Shown: positions 1 to 9,681 of the stretch, piece by piece
How the letters are laid out: each line of letters starts with the position of its first letter
How positions within the stretch are numbered: position 1 is the first letter of the stretch
Assembly (NCBI GenBank): GCA_014169315.1
Contig: AP022133.1
Location: 1,178,001-1,242,000, forward strand
Direction of reading: 5' to 3'
DNA: 64,000 nt
DNA from: Enterobacter cloacae
GTDB lineage: Bacteria > Pseudomonadota > Gammaproteobacteria > Enterobacterales > Enterobacteriaceae
Made by a program: the position numbers and the translations under genes
Notes under the pieces: generated by a model
Databases searched by the model: none
What the model saw: only the letters and a program-made list of their open reading frames with translations
Told to the model about the DNA's origin: nothing

Positions 1-42
1 CGGGTCGAAGGTACCACCATACAGTGCCTGAAGAGAATGCAT
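1..42 (-). CDS. nadD: Nicotinate-mononucleotide adenylyltransferase, N-terminal 14 codons only
   Basis: The first 14 codons read MHSLQALYGGTFDP, the start of NadD with the nucleotide-binding GGTFDP motif of the nucleotidyltransferase fold. NadD adenylylates nicotinate mononucleotide in NAD synthesis. The ATG lies one base past the holA TAG stop, the usual enterobacterial holA-nadD arrangement. The rest lies outside the window, so nothing beyond identity can be judged. Confidence 0.85.
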   Translation of the reverse strand, partial: MHSLQALYGGTFDP

Positions 43-43
43 A

Positions 44-1075
44 CTATCCATCGATAAATACGTCTGCCAGCGCCTTATGGCAGAGCAGCAGAGAAAGGCT
101 TTCCAGTTCGGACCAGACCGACTGACCGTAGTCTTGCTTTAACGTTAGCTCTGCGCGCATCAGCAACTGTACCGCCTGGCGTAGCTGTTCATGGCTCAGA
201 CGGTTGATAGCCTCGGTGGTCATTACCCGGCGGTTTTGCCATACGCGATGTTTATCGAACAATGAACGCAGTGGCGTATGCGCAGACTGGCGTTTGAGAT
301 TGATCAGCAACAGCAATTCACGCTGGAGCGTACGCAGTAAAATGACCGGTTCGCTACCTTCAAGCCGTAGCTGCTGCAAAATATGCAGGGCGCGTTTACT
401 CTTCGCGGACAGCAACGCATCAACCCAGTGGAACGGCGTAAAGTGTGCGGCATCGTTAACGGCCTGCTCCACGCGTGGCAAGGTCAGTTTGCTGTCCGGC
501 CACAGCAGGGCAAGTCTGTCCAGTGCCTGAGCCAGTGCCAGCAGGTTACCTTCATAGCAGTAGCACAGCAGTTGATTCGCCGCATCATCCAGCTGAAGGT
601 TGTTCTGCTTCGCTCTCGCTGCCACCCATTTAGGCAAATGCGCCTGCTCAGGCGTCTGGCAGGTGACCAGTACTGAGCTAGTCGCCAGTTGGGTAAACCA
701 TGCTGCGTTTTCCTGCGCTTTGGTGAGCTTGTTGCCGCGAACAATCAGCAGCAGATCGCTATGTAACAGGCTGACCAGCGTGGCCAGTTGCTCGTTGAGG
801 GCCGCATTAGGGCCACTTTCTGGCAGCAGGATCTGGATTGTCTGGCGCGATGCGAACAGGCTCATCGCCTGGCAAAGTGAGAAGAGGGCATTCCAGTCGG
901 TGTTGTTATCCAGCTGGAACGTGTGGTGTTCATCAAAGCCCTGAGTGGCTGCCGCATGGCGGACGGCGTCGAGGCTTTCCTGAAGCAGTAATGGATCGTT
1001 CCCGAGAAGCAGATACGCCGCGCGCAGCCCTTCACTGAGCTGCGCGCGGAGTTGTTCAGGATACAACCTGATCAT
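44..1075 (-). CDS. holA: DNA polymerase III subunit delta
   Basis: A 343-residue protein, the normal length for HolA, colinear with the E. coli protein from MIRLYPEQL onward. Delta is the clamp-opening wrench of the DnaX clamp-loader complex and opens the beta sliding clamp in the cytoplasm. The N-terminal region carries the AAA+-like fold with the LLLGNDPLL stretch, and the C-terminal collar domain is leucine-rich. Its ATG shares one base with the lptE TGA stop (TGATG), so it is translationally coupled in a leuS-lptE-holA-nadD transcript. No disruption is seen. Confidence 0.97.
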   Translation of the reverse strand: MIRLYPEQLRAQLSEGLRAAYLLLGNDPLLLQESLDAVRHAAATQGFDEHHTFQLDNNTDWNALFSLCQAMSLFASRQTIQILLPESGPNAALNEQLATLVSLLHSDLLLIVRGNKLTKAQENAAWFTQLATSSVLVTCQTPEQAHLPKWVAARAKQNNLQLDDAANQLLCYCYEGNLLALAQALDRLALLWPDSKLTLPRVEQAVNDAAHFTPFHWVDALLSAKSKRALHILQQLRLEGSEPVILLRTLQRELLLLINLKRQSAHTPLRSLFDKHRVWQNRRVMTTEAINRLSHEQLRQAVQLLMRAELTLKQDYGQSVWSELESLSLLLCHKALADVFIDG

Positions 1076-1644
1076 CAGTTACCCATCGAGGTAGAAACAG
1101 GAGGCGTGTCAGCATCCGGTTTTTCGATGATATCAGTGCCTTCTTTCGTCGACGCTGCAATGCTTGGCAGTTTACGGATCAGCTGTTCTGCTGCCTTGTC
1201 GTACATTTCGTTGATGATAATTTGCTGCTCGGCATCTTTTGCCAGCGCAGTTTGTGGGTTATCAAAGAACGAACGGTACACTTTCGTGCTGATTGGGTAG
1301 ATATCTTTACCCGGGATCAGTACTGCTGCGTTGACCGACATAACCATCTGGTACTCTGCGGTATGGCCGTCCTGGAAGATAGACGCCGTATCTTTGCTCA
1401 GGGTCATACCCAGAACACGGAGAGATGGTACATCCTGGCGCAGCGTGCCTTTCTCGATAAGCTCAACGCCATTCAGACGCAGCTGGCTACGAATTGCCCG
1501 GCTGAGTGGGCCATTCGGATCCGACGAGTCGAAGATCATGGTTTTCATCTGGGCAGGCACTGCCGTGGTATTGCGCAGGTGCCAGCCACAACCAGCGGTG
1601 ACAAGCACCGCCAGAGATAAGAGTATTGTTGCCAGTTGTCGCAC
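1075..1644 (-). CDS. lptE: LPS-assembly outer-membrane lipoprotein LptE
   Basis: A 189-residue lipoprotein. The signal peptide ends in a lipobox (T-A-G-C) with the lipidated Cys at residue 19. LptE plugs the LptD barrel in the outer membrane and helps insert lipopolysaccharide into the outer leaflet. Length and sequence match E. coli LptE (formerly RlpB). It lies 14 bases downstream of leuS and overlaps holA by one base, so it is probably cotranscribed with both. The acidic, proline-rich C-terminal tail is typical of the variable end of the family. Confidence 0.97.
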   Translation of the reverse strand: MRQLATILLSLAVLVTAGCGWHLRNTTAVPAQMKTMIFDSSDPNGPLSRAIRSQLRLNGVELIEKGTLRQDVPSLRVLGMTLSKDTASIFQDGHTAEYQMVMSVNAAVLIPGKDIYPISTKVYRSFFDNPQTALAKDAEQQIIINEMYDKAAEQLIRKLPSIAASTKEGTDIIEKPDADTPPVSTSMGN

Positions 1645-1658
1645 GTTTCCTCCCGCGC

Positions 1659-4241
1659 TTAGCCAACGACCAGATTCAGCAATTTACCCGGTACGTAGAT
1701 CACTTTACGTACGGTAACGCCCTCAAGATATTTCGCGACCAGATGTTCCTGACCTGCGCGCTCGCGAACCTGTTCTTCGGTTGCATCGACCGCAACGGTA
1801 ATTTTACCGCGTACTTTGCCGTTCACCTGCACCACAACCAGCGTGGTGTTCTCCACCAGGGCAGATTCGTCAGCCACTGGCCACGGTGCGTTGTCGATAT
1901 CGCCTTCACCTTTCAGCTCCTGCCACAGAGTGAAGCTGGCGTGCGGGGTGAACGGGTTCAGCATACGGACAACGGCCAGCAACGCTTCACGCATTAAGGC
2001 ACGATCCTGCTCGCCTTCCTGCGGGGCTTTCGCCAGCTTGTTCATCAGTTCCATAATAGCCGCAATTGCGGTATTGAAGGTCTGACGACGACCAATATCA
2101 TCGGTTACTTTCGCAATAGTTTTATGAACATCACGACGCAGCGCCTGTTGATCTTCAGACAGCGCGGCCACGTTCAGTGCTGGTGCATCGCCCTGAGAAG
2201 TGTGCTCGTAAACCAGTTTCCAGACGCGTTTCAGGAAGCGGTTAGCACCCTCAACACCTGATTCCTGCCATTCCAGGGTCATGTCTGCCGGGGAGGCAAA
2301 CATCATGAACAGACGTACGGTATCCGCACCGTAACGCTCAACCATCACCTGCGGGTCGATGCCGTTGTTTTTGGACTTGGACATTTTGCTCATGCCGGTA
2401 TACACCAGTTCATGACCTTCAGCGTCTTTCGCCTTGACGATACGGCCTTTCTCATCACGCTCAACAATAGCATCTACCGGAGAAACCCAGTTACGCTCGC
2501 CGTTCACGCCGACATAATAGAACGCATCCGCCAGAACCATGCCCTGACACAGCAGCTGTTTCGCAGGTTCGTCAGAGTTCACCATGCCTGCATCACGCAT
2601 CAGTTTGTGGAAGAAGCGGAAGTAGAGCAGGTGCATGATGGCGTGTTCGATACCGCCAATGTAGATATCCACTGGCAGCCAGTAGTTTGCTGCATCGGAA
2701 TCCAGCATACCGTCCTGATACTGCGGGCACGTGTAGCGCGCATAGTACCAGGAGGACTCCATAAAGGTGTCGAAGGTGTCGGTTTCACGCAGCGCAGGCT
2801 GGCCGTTTACGGTGGTTTTTGCCCACTCAGGATCGGCTTTGATCGGGCTGGTGATACCGTCCATGACCACGTCTTCCGGCAGGATAACCGGCAGCTGATC
2901 TTCCGGCGTTGGCATCACAGTGCCATCTTCCAGGGTTACCATTGGGATTGGCGCACCCCAGTAACGCTGACGGGAAACGCCCCAGTCGCGCAGACGGAAG
3001 TTCACTTTACGCTCACCCACGCCCAGAGAAGCCAGTTTGTCGGCAATGGCGTTGAAGCCATCTTCGAAGCTCAGACCGCTGAATTCACCGGAGTTAAACA
3101 GCGTGCCTTTTTCGGTCAGTGCCTGTTCGGACAGATCCGGCTCGGAGCCATCGGCAGCCAGAATAACCGCCTTGATAGGCAGGCTGTATTTGGTCGCAAA
3201 TTCATAGTCGCGCTGATCGTGACCAGGAACGGCCATCACCGCACCTGTACCGTATTCCATCAGCACGAAGTTTGCCACCCAGACAGGGATCGCTTCGCCT
3301 GTCAGCGGGTGTTTGGCATAGAAGCCTGTTGCAACGCCTTTTTTCTCCATCGTTGCCATATCGGCTTCGGCCACTTTGGTGCTGCGGCATTCGTCGATGA
3401 AGGAGGCCAGTTCCGGATTGTTCTCGGCTGCTTTCTGCGCCAGCGGGTGACCTGCGGCCACGGCCAGGTAGGTTGCACCCATGAAGGTGTCCGGACGGGT
3501 GGTGTAAACGGTCAGCGTTTGATCGTAGTTTTCAACGTTGAAGGTGATCTCTACACCTTCAGAACGGCCGATCCAGTTGCGCTGCATGGTCTTAACGGTG
3601 TCAGGCCAGTGATCCAGATTATCCAGATCGTTCAGCAGTTCGTCAGCGTAAGCGGTGATTTTGATAAACCACTGTGGGATCTCTTTACGCTCAACTTTAG
3701 TGTCACAACGCCAGCAGCAGCCGTCGATAACCTGCTCGTTCGCGAGAACGGTCTGATCGTTCGGGCACCAGTTAACGGCAGACGTTTTCTTGTACACCAG
3801 GCCTTTTTTGTACAGCTCGGTGAAGAATTTCTGCTCCCAGCGGTAGTATTCCGGGGTACAGGTTGCCAGCTCGCGGCTCCAGTCATAGCCGAAGCCCAGC
3901 ATTTTGAGCTGGTTCTTCATGTAGGCAATGTTGTCGTACGTCCACGGTGCTGGTGCCGTATTGTTTTTTACCGCTGCGCCTTCTGCAGGCAGGCCGAACG
4001 CATCCCAGCCGATGGGCTGCAGAACGTTTTTGCCCAGCATGCGCTGGTAGCGCGCAATTACATCACCGATGGTGTAGTTACGCACGTGGCCCATGTGTAG
4101 TCGACCAGAAGGATAGGGAAGCATCGACAGGCAGTAATACTTCTCTTTGCTCTCGTCTTCGGTTACTTCAAAGGTGCGCTTCTCGTCCCAGTGTTGCTGG
4201 ACTTTTGATTCTATCTCTTCCGGGCGGTATTGCTCTTGCAT
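1659..4241 (-). CDS. leuS: Leucyl-tRNA synthetase
   Basis: An 860-residue class I synthetase that charges tRNA-Leu. The HIGH-type signature is HMGH near residue 50, the KMSKS loop is present as KMSKSKNN near residue 620, and the CP1 editing domain lies between. The frame stays open 25 codons upstream to 4316, but I chose the ATG at 4241 because [13 protein letters not shown] is the family N-terminus. It is the first gene of the leuS-lptE-holA-nadD run and is divergent from ybeL. Confidence 0.98.
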   Translation of the reverse strand: MQEQYRPEEIESKVQQHWDEKRTFEVTEDESKEKYYCLSMLPYPSGRLHMGHVRNYTIGDVIARYQRMLGKNVLQPIGWDAFGLPAEGAAVKNNTAPAPWTYDNIAYMKNQLKMLGFGYDWSRELATCTPEYYRWEQKFFTELYKKGLVYKKTSAVNWCPNDQTVLANEQVIDGCCWRCDTKVERKEIPQWFIKITAYADELLNDLDNLDHWPDTVKTMQRNWIGRSEGVEITFNVENYDQTLTVYTTRPDTFMGATYLAVAAGHPLAQKAAENNPELASFIDECRSTKVAEADMATMEKKGVATGFYAKHPLTGEAIPVWVANFVLMEYGTGAVMAVPGHDQRDYEFATKYSLPIKAVILAADGSEPDLSEQALTEKGTLFNSGEFSGLSFEDGFNAIADKLASLGVGERKVNFRLRDWGVSRQRYWGAPIPMVTLEDGTVMPTPEDQLPVILPEDVVMDGITSPIKADPEWAKTTVNGQPALRETDTFDTFMESSWYYARYTCPQYQDGMLDSDAANYWLPVDIYIGGIEHAIMHLLYFRFFHKLMRDAGMVNSDEPAKQLLCQGMVLADAFYYVGVNGERNWVSPVDAIVERDEKGRIVKAKDAEGHELVYTGMSKMSKSKNNGIDPQVMVERYGADTVRLFMMFASPADMTLEWQESGVEGANRFLKRVWKLVYEHTSQGDAPALNVAALSEDQQALRRDVHKTIAKVTDDIGRRQTFNTAIAAIMELMNKLAKAPQEGEQDRALMREALLAVVRMLNPFTPHASFTLWQELKGEGDIDNAPWPVADESALVENTTLVVVQVNGKVRGKITVAVDATEEQVRERAGQEHLVAKYLEGVTVRKVIYVPGKLLNLVVG

Positions 4242-4452
4242 GGCAGACAGTGGTCCTGTTTTCAATACAGCTACAAATGTAGCCAATGGATGTGTTGTTT
4301 CAGATCGGCATAGCATAGCCCAAACGTCCGCGTCAAAACAGCCTTTCGCACAAATGCGCTTTGCAGGAATTTATCGGGTCTGTGGTTCACCTGGCAAAGC
4401 GGCAATGAAATAAGGTCTATTATTAGAAATAGTTACTTACCCGGGAGGCAAA

Positions 4453-4938
4453 ATGATGAACAAGGTTGCTCAATTTTACCGCGAACTGGTGGCGACACTG
4501 ACGGAACGGCTGCGTAACGGCGAGCGCGATATCGACGCGCTGGTTGAACAGGCACGCGCCCGGGTGATGCAAACGGGTGAGTTAACGCGAACGGAGGTCG
4601 AAGAGGTCACGCGAGCCGTGCGCCGCGATCTGGAAGAGTTTGCACGTAGCTATGAAGAGAGCCAGGACGAGATTACCGACAGTGTCTTTATGCGGGTCAT
4701 CAAAGAGAGCCTGTGGCAGGAGCTGGCGGATATTACCGATAAAACGCAGCTGGAGTGGCGCGAAGTATTCCAGGATTTGAACCACCACGGGGTGTATCAC
4801 AGCGGGGAGGTGGTGGGGCTTGGCAACCTGGTGTGTGAAAAATGCCATCACCACATTGCGGTTTATACGCCGGATGTGTTGCCGCTGTGCCCGAAATGCG
4901 GGCACGATCAGTTCCAGCGTCGGCCTTTTGAGCCCTAG
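4453..4938 (+). CDS. ybeL: Zinc-ribbon protein YbeL (DUF1451)
   Basis: A 161-codon frame colinear with E. coli YbeL. The long N-terminal part is acidic, helical and probably coiled-coil. The C-terminal zinc ribbon has the pairs CEKC and CPKC at about residues 128-131 and 146-149. A GGGAGG Shine-Dalgarno lies just upstream of two consecutive ATGs (4453 and 4456). The second gives the usual MNKVAQ start and has the better spacing, so the protein may be 160 residues. The function of the family is not established. An intrinsic terminator follows directly. Confidence 0.92.
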   Translation: MMNKVAQFYRELVATLTERLRNGERDIDALVEQARARVMQTGELTRTEVEEVTRAVRRDLEEFARSYEESQDEITDSVFMRVIKESLWQELADITDKTQLEWREVFQDLNHHGVYHSGEVVGLGNLVCEKCHHHIAVYTPDVLPLCPKCGHDQFQRRPFEP

Positions 4939-5028
4939 GTAAAAGCAAAACGGCAACGATGTTGCCGTTTTTAGTGTTTGTTCCCTCTCCCCGTGGGAGA
5001 GGGCCAGGGTGAGGGCATCAGGTCGCAC
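4938..5028 (+). repeat. Composite terminator plus palindrome module, copy 1
   Basis: A 91-bp unit starting at the last base of the ybeL stop. It begins GGTAAAAGC, then an intrinsic terminator stem (AAACGGCAAC / GTTGCCGTTTTT, 4947-4973), then TGTTTG, then a GC-rich palindrome CCCTCTCCC / GTGGGAGAGGG ending near CAGGTCGCAC. Near-identical units occur twice after nei (53557-53650, 53653-53746) and once, inverted, after potE (about 35144-35220). The right end overlaps the 3' end of rihA on the other strand. Confidence 0.85.
4947..4973 (+). terminator. Intrinsic terminator of ybeL
   Basis: A ten-base stem AAACGGCAAC/GTTGCCGTTT with a short loop, followed by a T-run. It lies 8 bases after the ybeL stop. 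It is preceded by an A-run, so it could also work on the minus strand for rihA transcripts. Confidence 0.85.
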
Positions 5029-5959
5029 TATAAAAACCGAGTCTCTCCGCCAGCAAATCCACAAACGCCTCCCGGTCAATATCTACCATTACCGTGGTAT
5101 TGGGGGTGTTCCCGCTCAGCGAGTAGTAATCCACCACCGTCATCCCCTGGGTATATTTCCCCTGCGTTTCAACGCCGACCCACCTGTCTACCGTGGTAAA
5201 CATTTCGGGTTTCAGCAGCCAGGCAATAGTACACGGGTCATGTAGCGGTGCGCCGTGGAAGCCCCATTTCTCCGCTTTATGGTATTCCATAAAGAAGTCG
5301 AGCAGCTCTGCAACCGTTGTGGCAACCGGGTTACCGATGGTACGAAAGCGTTCAATGTCGTCGGCCATAATCTGCGCACGGTGGGTCACATCAAGCCCTG
5401 CCATCACAACCGGCAAACCCGACTGGAAGACAATTTCTGCGGCTTCCGGGTCGACAAAAATGTTGAATTCCGCCGCAGGCGTCCAGTTCCCTAGCCCCAT
5501 CGCACCGCCCATTATCACAATTCGGGCGATTTTGTCGTGCAGTTCCGGATGGCTGTTGAGCAGCAGCGCGACGTTGGTCTGCGGGCCGGTGGACACCAGT
5601 GTGACGGGTTCAGTGCTTTCGCGCAGCACTTTTGCCATCAGTTCAACGGCGGTGCAGTTTTGCGGCGCAAAACCCGGCTCAGGGAGGGCAGGGCCATCCA
5701 GCCCACTTTCACCGTGAACGTTGTCAGCAATGATCAGCTCACGCATTAACGGTTTCGCGGCCCCGCCAGCGACCGGGATATCGGTGCGTTTTAACAGCGT
5801 TAGCATACGCAGGACGTTGCGCAGCGTTTTTTCTGGCGTCTGGTTTCCGGCAGAGGAGGTGACGGCTTTGACCTCCAGTTCAGGGGAGGCAAGTGCAAGG
5901 ACGAGTGCGATCGCGTCATCATGACCCGGGTCGCAATCAAGAATGATGGGCTGTGTCAT
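5018..5959 (-). CDS. rihA: Pyrimidine-specific ribonucleoside hydrolase
   Basis: A 313-residue inosine-uridine-preferring nucleoside hydrolase. The DCDPGHDD calcium-binding motif lies near residue 8 and the conserved HDP near residue 235. It hydrolyses cytidine and uridine to base plus ribose for salvage. The frame opens at 5971, but the ATG at 5959 has GGAGA at proper spacing and aligns with E. coli RihA. The C-terminus reads ...GFYSAT; the last three codons and the stop lie in the dispersed repeat that ends at 5028, so the tail differs from the E. coli ...KFYA end. It is convergent with ybeL. Confidence 0.95.
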   Translation of the reverse strand: MTQPIILDCDPGHDDAIALVLALASPELEVKAVTSSAGNQTPEKTLRNVLRMLTLLKRTDIPVAGGAAKPLMRELIIADNVHGESGLDGPALPEPGFAPQNCTAVELMAKVLRESTEPVTLVSTGPQTNVALLLNSHPELHDKIARIVIMGGAMGLGNWTPAAEFNIFVDPEAAEIVFQSGLPVVMAGLDVTHRAQIMADDIERFRTIGNPVATTVAELLDFFMEYHKAEKWGFHGAPLHDPCTIAWLLKPEMFTTVDRWVGVETQGKYTQGMTVVDYYSLSGNTPNTTVMVDIDREAFVDLLAERLGFYSAT

Positions 5960-6045
5960 AGGGTTCTCCATTCCTGGCGTTATTTTGTGACAAGGTTAAC
6001 GCTGCATTGAGATACCGACGAGAACAAGAGACAGAAAGCGTGAAG

Positions 6046-6073
6046 CAGTGCGCAATCCGTAGACTGCGCACTG
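6046..6073 (-). terminator. Hairpin downstream of gltL
   Basis: A nine-base perfect stem (CAGTGCGCA/TGCGCACTG) just after the gltL stop. The following T-rich stretch is interrupted, so it may act as a weak terminator or an mRNA 3'-end stabiliser. Confidence 0.45.
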
Positions 6074-6079
6074 AGAAGA

Positions 6080-6805
6080 TTAATGCAGGATTTTGGCGAG
6101 GAAGTCTTTCGCGCGTTCGGATTTCGGGTTGGCGAAGAACTCTTCTTTTGGCGAGTCCTCAACAATTTTGCCTTCGTCCATGAAGATCACGCGGTTGGCC
6201 ACTTTACGCGCGAAGCCCATCTCGTGCGTCACTACCATCATGGTCATTCCTTCATGCGCCAGCTCAACCATGACGTCCAGCACTTCGTTGATCATTTCCG
6301 GATCAAGCGCGGAAGTGGGTTCATCGAAAAGCATGGCAACAGGATCCATACACAGCGCACGTGCAATAGCCACGCGCTGCTGCTGACCGCCGGAAAGCTG
6401 TGCCGGGAATTTATCGGCATGAGCGGACAGCCCCACACGTTCCAGTAACTTCAGCCCCTTCTCGCGCGCGAGTTTTTTATCACGCTTAAGTACTTTCACC
6501 TGCGCCAGCGTCAGGTTCTCGATAATGGAGAGGTGCGGGAACAGTTCAAAATGCTGGAACACCATCCCGACGTGAGAGCGCAACTGGGCAAGGTTGGTTT
6601 TCTTGTCATTGACTTTGGTGCCGTTGACGAGGATTTCACCTTGCTGCACCGGTTCCAGACCGTTGACCGTTTTGATAAGCGTGGATTTACCGGAGCCAGA
6701 CGGTCCACACACCACCACTACATCGCCTTTTTTCACTTCGGTGGAGCAGTCGGTCAGCACCTGAAAGTGCCCATACCATTTAGAAACATTTTTCAGGGAA
6801 ATCAT
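6080..6805 (-). CDS. gltL: Glutamate/aspartate ABC transporter ATP-binding protein
   Basis: A 241-residue ABC ATPase. Walker A is GPSGSGKST near residue 33, the signature motif LSGGQQQR near 133 and Walker [13 protein letters not shown] near 155, with the switch His in VVTHEMGFA. It energises uptake of glutamate and aspartate through GltJK using GltI as binding protein. Its start codon shares one base with the end of gltK, indicating coupled translation. Length and sequence are those of the E. coli protein. It is the last gene of gltIJKL and a hairpin follows the stop. Confidence 0.97.
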   Translation of the reverse strand: MISLKNVSKWYGHFQVLTDCSTEVKKGDVVVVCGPSGSGKSTLIKTVNGLEPVQQGEILVNGTKVNDKKTNLAQLRSHVGMVFQHFELFPHLSIIENLTLAQVKVLKRDKKLAREKGLKLLERVGLSAHADKFPAQLSGGQQQRVAIARALCMDPVAMLFDEPTSALDPEMINEVLDVMVELAHEGMTMMVVTHEMGFARKVANRVIFMDEGKIVEDSPKEEFFANPKSERAKDFLAKILH

Positions 6806-7479
6806 TATACCGTCCTTTTCTTCAGCCAGCTGACCAACAGCGACGCGCTTAAACTAATCACAAAATAGACACTACCTGCGAAGAGCACCATCTCGACCTG
6901 CGTACCATCACGCTCACCAATGGTGGACGCAGTACGGAAGAAGTCTGCCAGGCTCAGTACGTAGACCAGCGAGGTATCCTGGAACAGCACGATACCCTGG
7001 GTCAGCAGGAGTGGAACCATAGCGCGAAACGCCTGTGGCAGAATAATGAGCTGCATTGACTGCCAGTGCGTCATCCCCAGCGCCAGAGCCGCGCTGGACT
7101 GCCCACGGGAGATGCTCTGAATACCCGCACGGATAATTTCTGAGTAGTAAGCGGCCTCAAACATTGAGAACGCCACCATCGCTGAAATCAGGCGGATATC
7201 GGTTTTGGGTGACAGCCCCAGTACGTTTTGCAGGAAACCGGGAACGATCAGGTAAAACCACAGCAGCACCATCACCAGCGGGATGGAACGGAAAACGTTA
7301 ACGTAGGCCGTCGCAAACCAGGCGAGCGGCTTAAAGCTCGACAGACGCATGACCGCCAGCAGGGTTCCCCAGACGATACCAATAATAATGGCCGTCACGG
7401 TGATCTTTAAGGTGATCACCAGGCCATCCAGCAGGTATGGCATAGAAGGAACAATAGAACTCCAGTCAAAATCGTACAT
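6805..7479 (-). CDS. gltK: Glutamate/aspartate ABC transporter permease
   Basis: A 224-residue inner-membrane permease of the polar amino-acid (HisMQ) family with about five transmembrane helices. The cytoplasmic EAA loop is recognisable around [12 protein letters not shown] near residue 135. It forms the translocation pore with GltJ. It is tightly packed: it shares single bases with gltL and gltJ. Length and sequence agree with E. coli GltK. Confidence 0.97.
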   Translation of the reverse strand: MYDFDWSSIVPSMPYLLDGLVITLKITVTAIIIGIVWGTLLAVMRLSSFKPLAWFATAYVNVFRSIPLVMVLLWFYLIVPGFLQNVLGLSPKTDIRLISAMVAFSMFEAAYYSEIIRAGIQSISRGQSSAALALGMTHWQSMQLIILPQAFRAMVPLLLTQGIVLFQDTSLVYVLSLADFFRTASTIGERDGTQVEMVLFAGSVYFVISLSASLLVSWLKKRTV

Positions 7480-8219
7480 TATTTACCCCCCAGATTGCCC
7501 GGCAGGCGAATTTTGCGTTCAACCAGGTTCATCACCAGCATGATGAATGCGTTAATCAGAACATACGCGAGCGTGATTGCCGTGAAGGATTCCCAGGCAT
7601 GAGCGGAATAATCCAGCAGCTTGCCAGCCTGTGCGGCCATATCCACCAGACCGATAGTGGAGGCGATGGCCGAGTTTTTCACCAGGTTCATCATCTCTGA
7701 GGTCATCGGCGGAACGATAACGCGGTAGGCGTTAGGCAGCAGCACATAGCGGTAGGTTTGTGGCAGTGTCAGACCCATCGCCAGACCGGCATTCTTTTGT
7801 CCGCGCGGAAGGGACTGAATGGCAGCACGTACCTGCTCGCACACACGGGCAGCGGTAAACAGCCCCAGACAGAGCATTGAGGAGACAAAGAACTGAATGT
7901 TCGGATCCAGTTCTGACTTGAACCACGTACCGATATTTTCCGGCAGCAGTTCCGGGATAACCAGATACCAGGTAAAGAACTGCACAATCAGCGGAACGTT
8001 ACGGAACAGTTCCACATACAGGGTGCCGAGGGTTGAAAGAAAGCGGTTAGGGACGGTGCGCAGAATACCGAACAGTGAACCGACAAGAAACGCGATAATC
8101 CACGCCGTTATCGATAATGCAACGGTGACCTGAAAGCCGCTCCATAGCCAGCCAAGATAGGTGGTGTTGCCGAACGGAGCTTGTTGCAGAAAAATGCCCC
8201 AGTTCCAGTCTATTGACAT
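7479..8219 (-). CDS. gltJ: Glutamate/aspartate ABC transporter permease
   Basis: A 246-residue permease partner of GltK with several hydrophobic helices and an EAA loop ([11 protein letters not shown] near residue 155). The open frame continues upstream to 8306, but that stretch covers the gltI-gltJ terminator hairpin. The ATG at 8219 gives the family start [10 protein letters not shown], preceded by CTCCAG-type spacing from CTGGAG. Expression relative to gltI is likely lowered by the intergenic terminator at 8232-8256. Confidence 0.97.
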   Translation of the reverse strand: MSIDWNWGIFLQQAPFGNTTYLGWLWSGFQVTVALSITAWIIAFLVGSLFGILRTVPNRFLSTLGTLYVELFRNVPLIVQFFTWYLVIPELLPENIGTWFKSELDPNIQFFVSSMLCLGLFTAARVCEQVRAAIQSLPRGQKNAGLAMGLTLPQTYRYVLLPNAYRVIVPPMTSEMMNLVKNSAIASTIGLVDMAAQAGKLLDYSAHAWESFTAITLAYVLINAFIMLVMNLVERKIRLPGNLGGK

Positions 8220-8228
8220 AATAAACTC

Positions 8229-8374
8229 CAGAAAAAAAAGGGTAGCAGCGCTACCCTCGAAGATTGGTGAGAAGCTCATTTTTCGCGCTGAGTGGGGAAC
8301 GACCACTCAACGTATAGTCTGTCCATGCTTCCCGACAATCGAGAGGGCAGGAGATCCCGCCCCTGTTGTTCTAA
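8229..8374 (-). ncRNA. sroC: SroC-type small RNA from the gltI-gltJ intergenic region
   Basis: The 155-base gap between gltI and gltJ is the location of SroC in E. coli and Salmonella, an RNA processed from the gltIJKL mRNA that acts as a sponge for GcvB. The minus strand here ends in a strong intrinsic terminator (8232-8256) and contains a second hairpin with arms GAGTGG/CCACTC near 8289-8308. The 5' end comes from processing and cannot be placed from sequence; I give the gap as the maximum extent. Identity rests on synteny and structure. Confidence 0.65.
8232..8256 (-). terminator. Intrinsic terminator between gltI and gltJ
   Basis: Stem GGGTAGC/GCTACCC with a three-base loop, followed on the minus strand by eight T residues. 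It lies inside the operon, so it must be partial, separating abundant gltI message from the permease genes and forming the 3' end of the SroC-type RNA. Confidence 0.85.
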
Positions 8375-9280
8375 TTAGTTAAGAGCTTTGTCGTTTGGTG
8401 ATTTGAACAGTGCTTTCATGTCGTCAGACAGTTCGAAGTTCATGTTCAGGTTCTTCGGTGGGATTGGGTTCTTGAACCACTTGTCGAACCATTTTTCCGC
8501 TTCACCGGAAGTTTGTGCCTGCGCGATGGTGTCATCGATCAGCTTTTTGAAGTCTGCGTCGTCTTTACGCAGCATACAACCGTAGGCTTCTTTTGATTGC
8601 GCGGTGCCGACGATTTCCCAGTTGTCTGGTTTCTTCGCTTTCGCGCGTTCACCTGCCAGCAGGGCATCATCCATCATAAACGCAACGGCACGACCACTTT
8701 CCAGAGTACGGAAGGAGTCACCGTGGTCTTTCGCGCTGATGATGCGCATATCCATTTTCTTCTCGTCGTTCAGCTTGTGCAGCAGCACTTCTGAGGTGGT
8801 ACCGGAGGTCACAACGACGGCTTTGCCTTTCAGGTCAGCAAAATCTTTAATCTCGCCGCCTTTTTTGGTCAGCAGGCGGGTACCAACCACGAAGATGGTG
8901 TCAGAGAAAGCAGCCTGCTTCTGACGTTCAAGGTTGTTAGTGGTGGAACCACATTCAAAATCGAAGGTGCCGTTTTGCAGCAGTGGAATACGGTTCTGAG
9001 AGGTGATTGGAATCAGTTTTACCTGCAGGTCAGGTTTGTTCAGCTTTTTCTTCACGGCTTCAACGATAGCGTTGGAGTAATCCTGTGAATAGCCCACGAC
9101 TTTTTGCGTGTTGTCGTAGTAAGAGAACGGGACAGAAGATTCACGGTGGCCGACCACGATCACGCCGTTTTTGGCAATCTTATCGAGAGTGCTTCCTGCT
9201 GCCGGAGCGTCTTCAGCGTGAACGACGCCTGCGGACATCCCCATAACCAGCATTGCTGTGGCCAGTTTACGTAATTGCAT
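8375..9280 (-). CDS. gltI: Glutamate/aspartate periplasmic binding protein
   Basis: A 301-residue solute-binding protein of family 3. The signal peptide (KLATAMLVMGMSAGVVHA) is cleaved near residue 22. It delivers glutamate and aspartate to GltJKL from the periplasm. The frame extends upstream to 9325, but the ATG at 9280 has AAGGAG seven bases ahead and matches the E. coli start. The leader contains a C/A-rich stretch (AACAACATCACAATG) of the kind bound by GcvB RNA; that regulation is inferred from the Salmonella homologue. Confidence 0.96.
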   Translation of the reverse strand: MQLRKLATAMLVMGMSAGVVHAEDAPAAGSTLDKIAKNGVIVVGHRESSVPFSYYDNTQKVVGYSQDYSNAIVEAVKKKLNKPDLQVKLIPITSQNRIPLLQNGTFDFECGSTTNNLERQKQAAFSDTIFVVGTRLLTKKGGEIKDFADLKGKAVVVTSGTTSEVLLHKLNDEKKMDMRIISAKDHGDSFRTLESGRAVAFMMDDALLAGERAKAKKPDNWEIVGTAQSKEAYGCMLRKDDADFKKLIDDTIAQAQTSGEAEKWFDKWFKNPIPPKNLNMNFELSDDMKALFKSPNDKALN

Positions 9281-9450
9281 ACCCAACTCCTTTCTTATCA
9301 GCGCCAGCGACGCATTGATACCCATTGTGATGTTGTTATATCTCGCGCTATGCGAGTGCAGTGTTATGCAAGCTTGTTAACATTTAGTCTGGCTTAATGT
9401 AAAGATTTTGCTGCGTTATTGTTTATTTTTGCGAGGCGCGCCGCACCATT

Positions 9451-9520
9451 CAGAGGCAAAAATCTCTCGTTGCACCGTTTCGGTGCTACCGGTGATCGAC
9501 TCTGGTGCGACAAGGTTGCA
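9451..9520 (-). promoter_or_regulatory. Structured segment upstream of gltI
   Basis: Outer arms CGCACCA and TGGTGCG enclose an inner perfect hairpin GCACCG/CGGTGC around 9472-9486. It lies 170-240 bases upstream of the gltI start in a 400-base gap that holds no gene. It could be a leader structure or a protein site. No promoter could be assigned with confidence. Confidence 0.3.
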
Positions 9521-9592
9521 CATTAAGCTAAACTGCGTTTGCCTGAATAAACAAAGCAATAGGCGTGCCAGAATGAGAGTTTGGAGGAAATT

Positions 9593-9667
9593 GTCGGGTG
9601 ACGGCTACGCCTTACCCGACCTACAGCATGAGAAAGTAGGCCGGGTAAGGCGCAGTCGCCACCCGGC
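9593..9667. repeat. Paired REP units (BIME-type) between lnt and gltI
   Basis: Two inverted REP-like palindromes, 9593-9624 and 9636-9667, each built on GTMGGGTRAGGCG-type arms and separated by a short AT-rich spacer. They lie 14 bases after the lnt stop, where REP pairs usually stabilise the upstream mRNA. Confidence 0.85.
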
Positions 9668-9681
9668 AGGAAAAGGTGAGA

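Noticed and set aside
2412..4100. 562-codon open frame on the plus strand
   Set aside because: It is entirely antisense to leuS, has no ribosome binding site and has His/Val/Arg-rich composition typical of the complement of a well-used coding frame.
9281..9681. Sigma-54 promoter for gltI
   Set aside because: I searched the minus strand for GG-N10-GC with TTGCW context and found no acceptable match.
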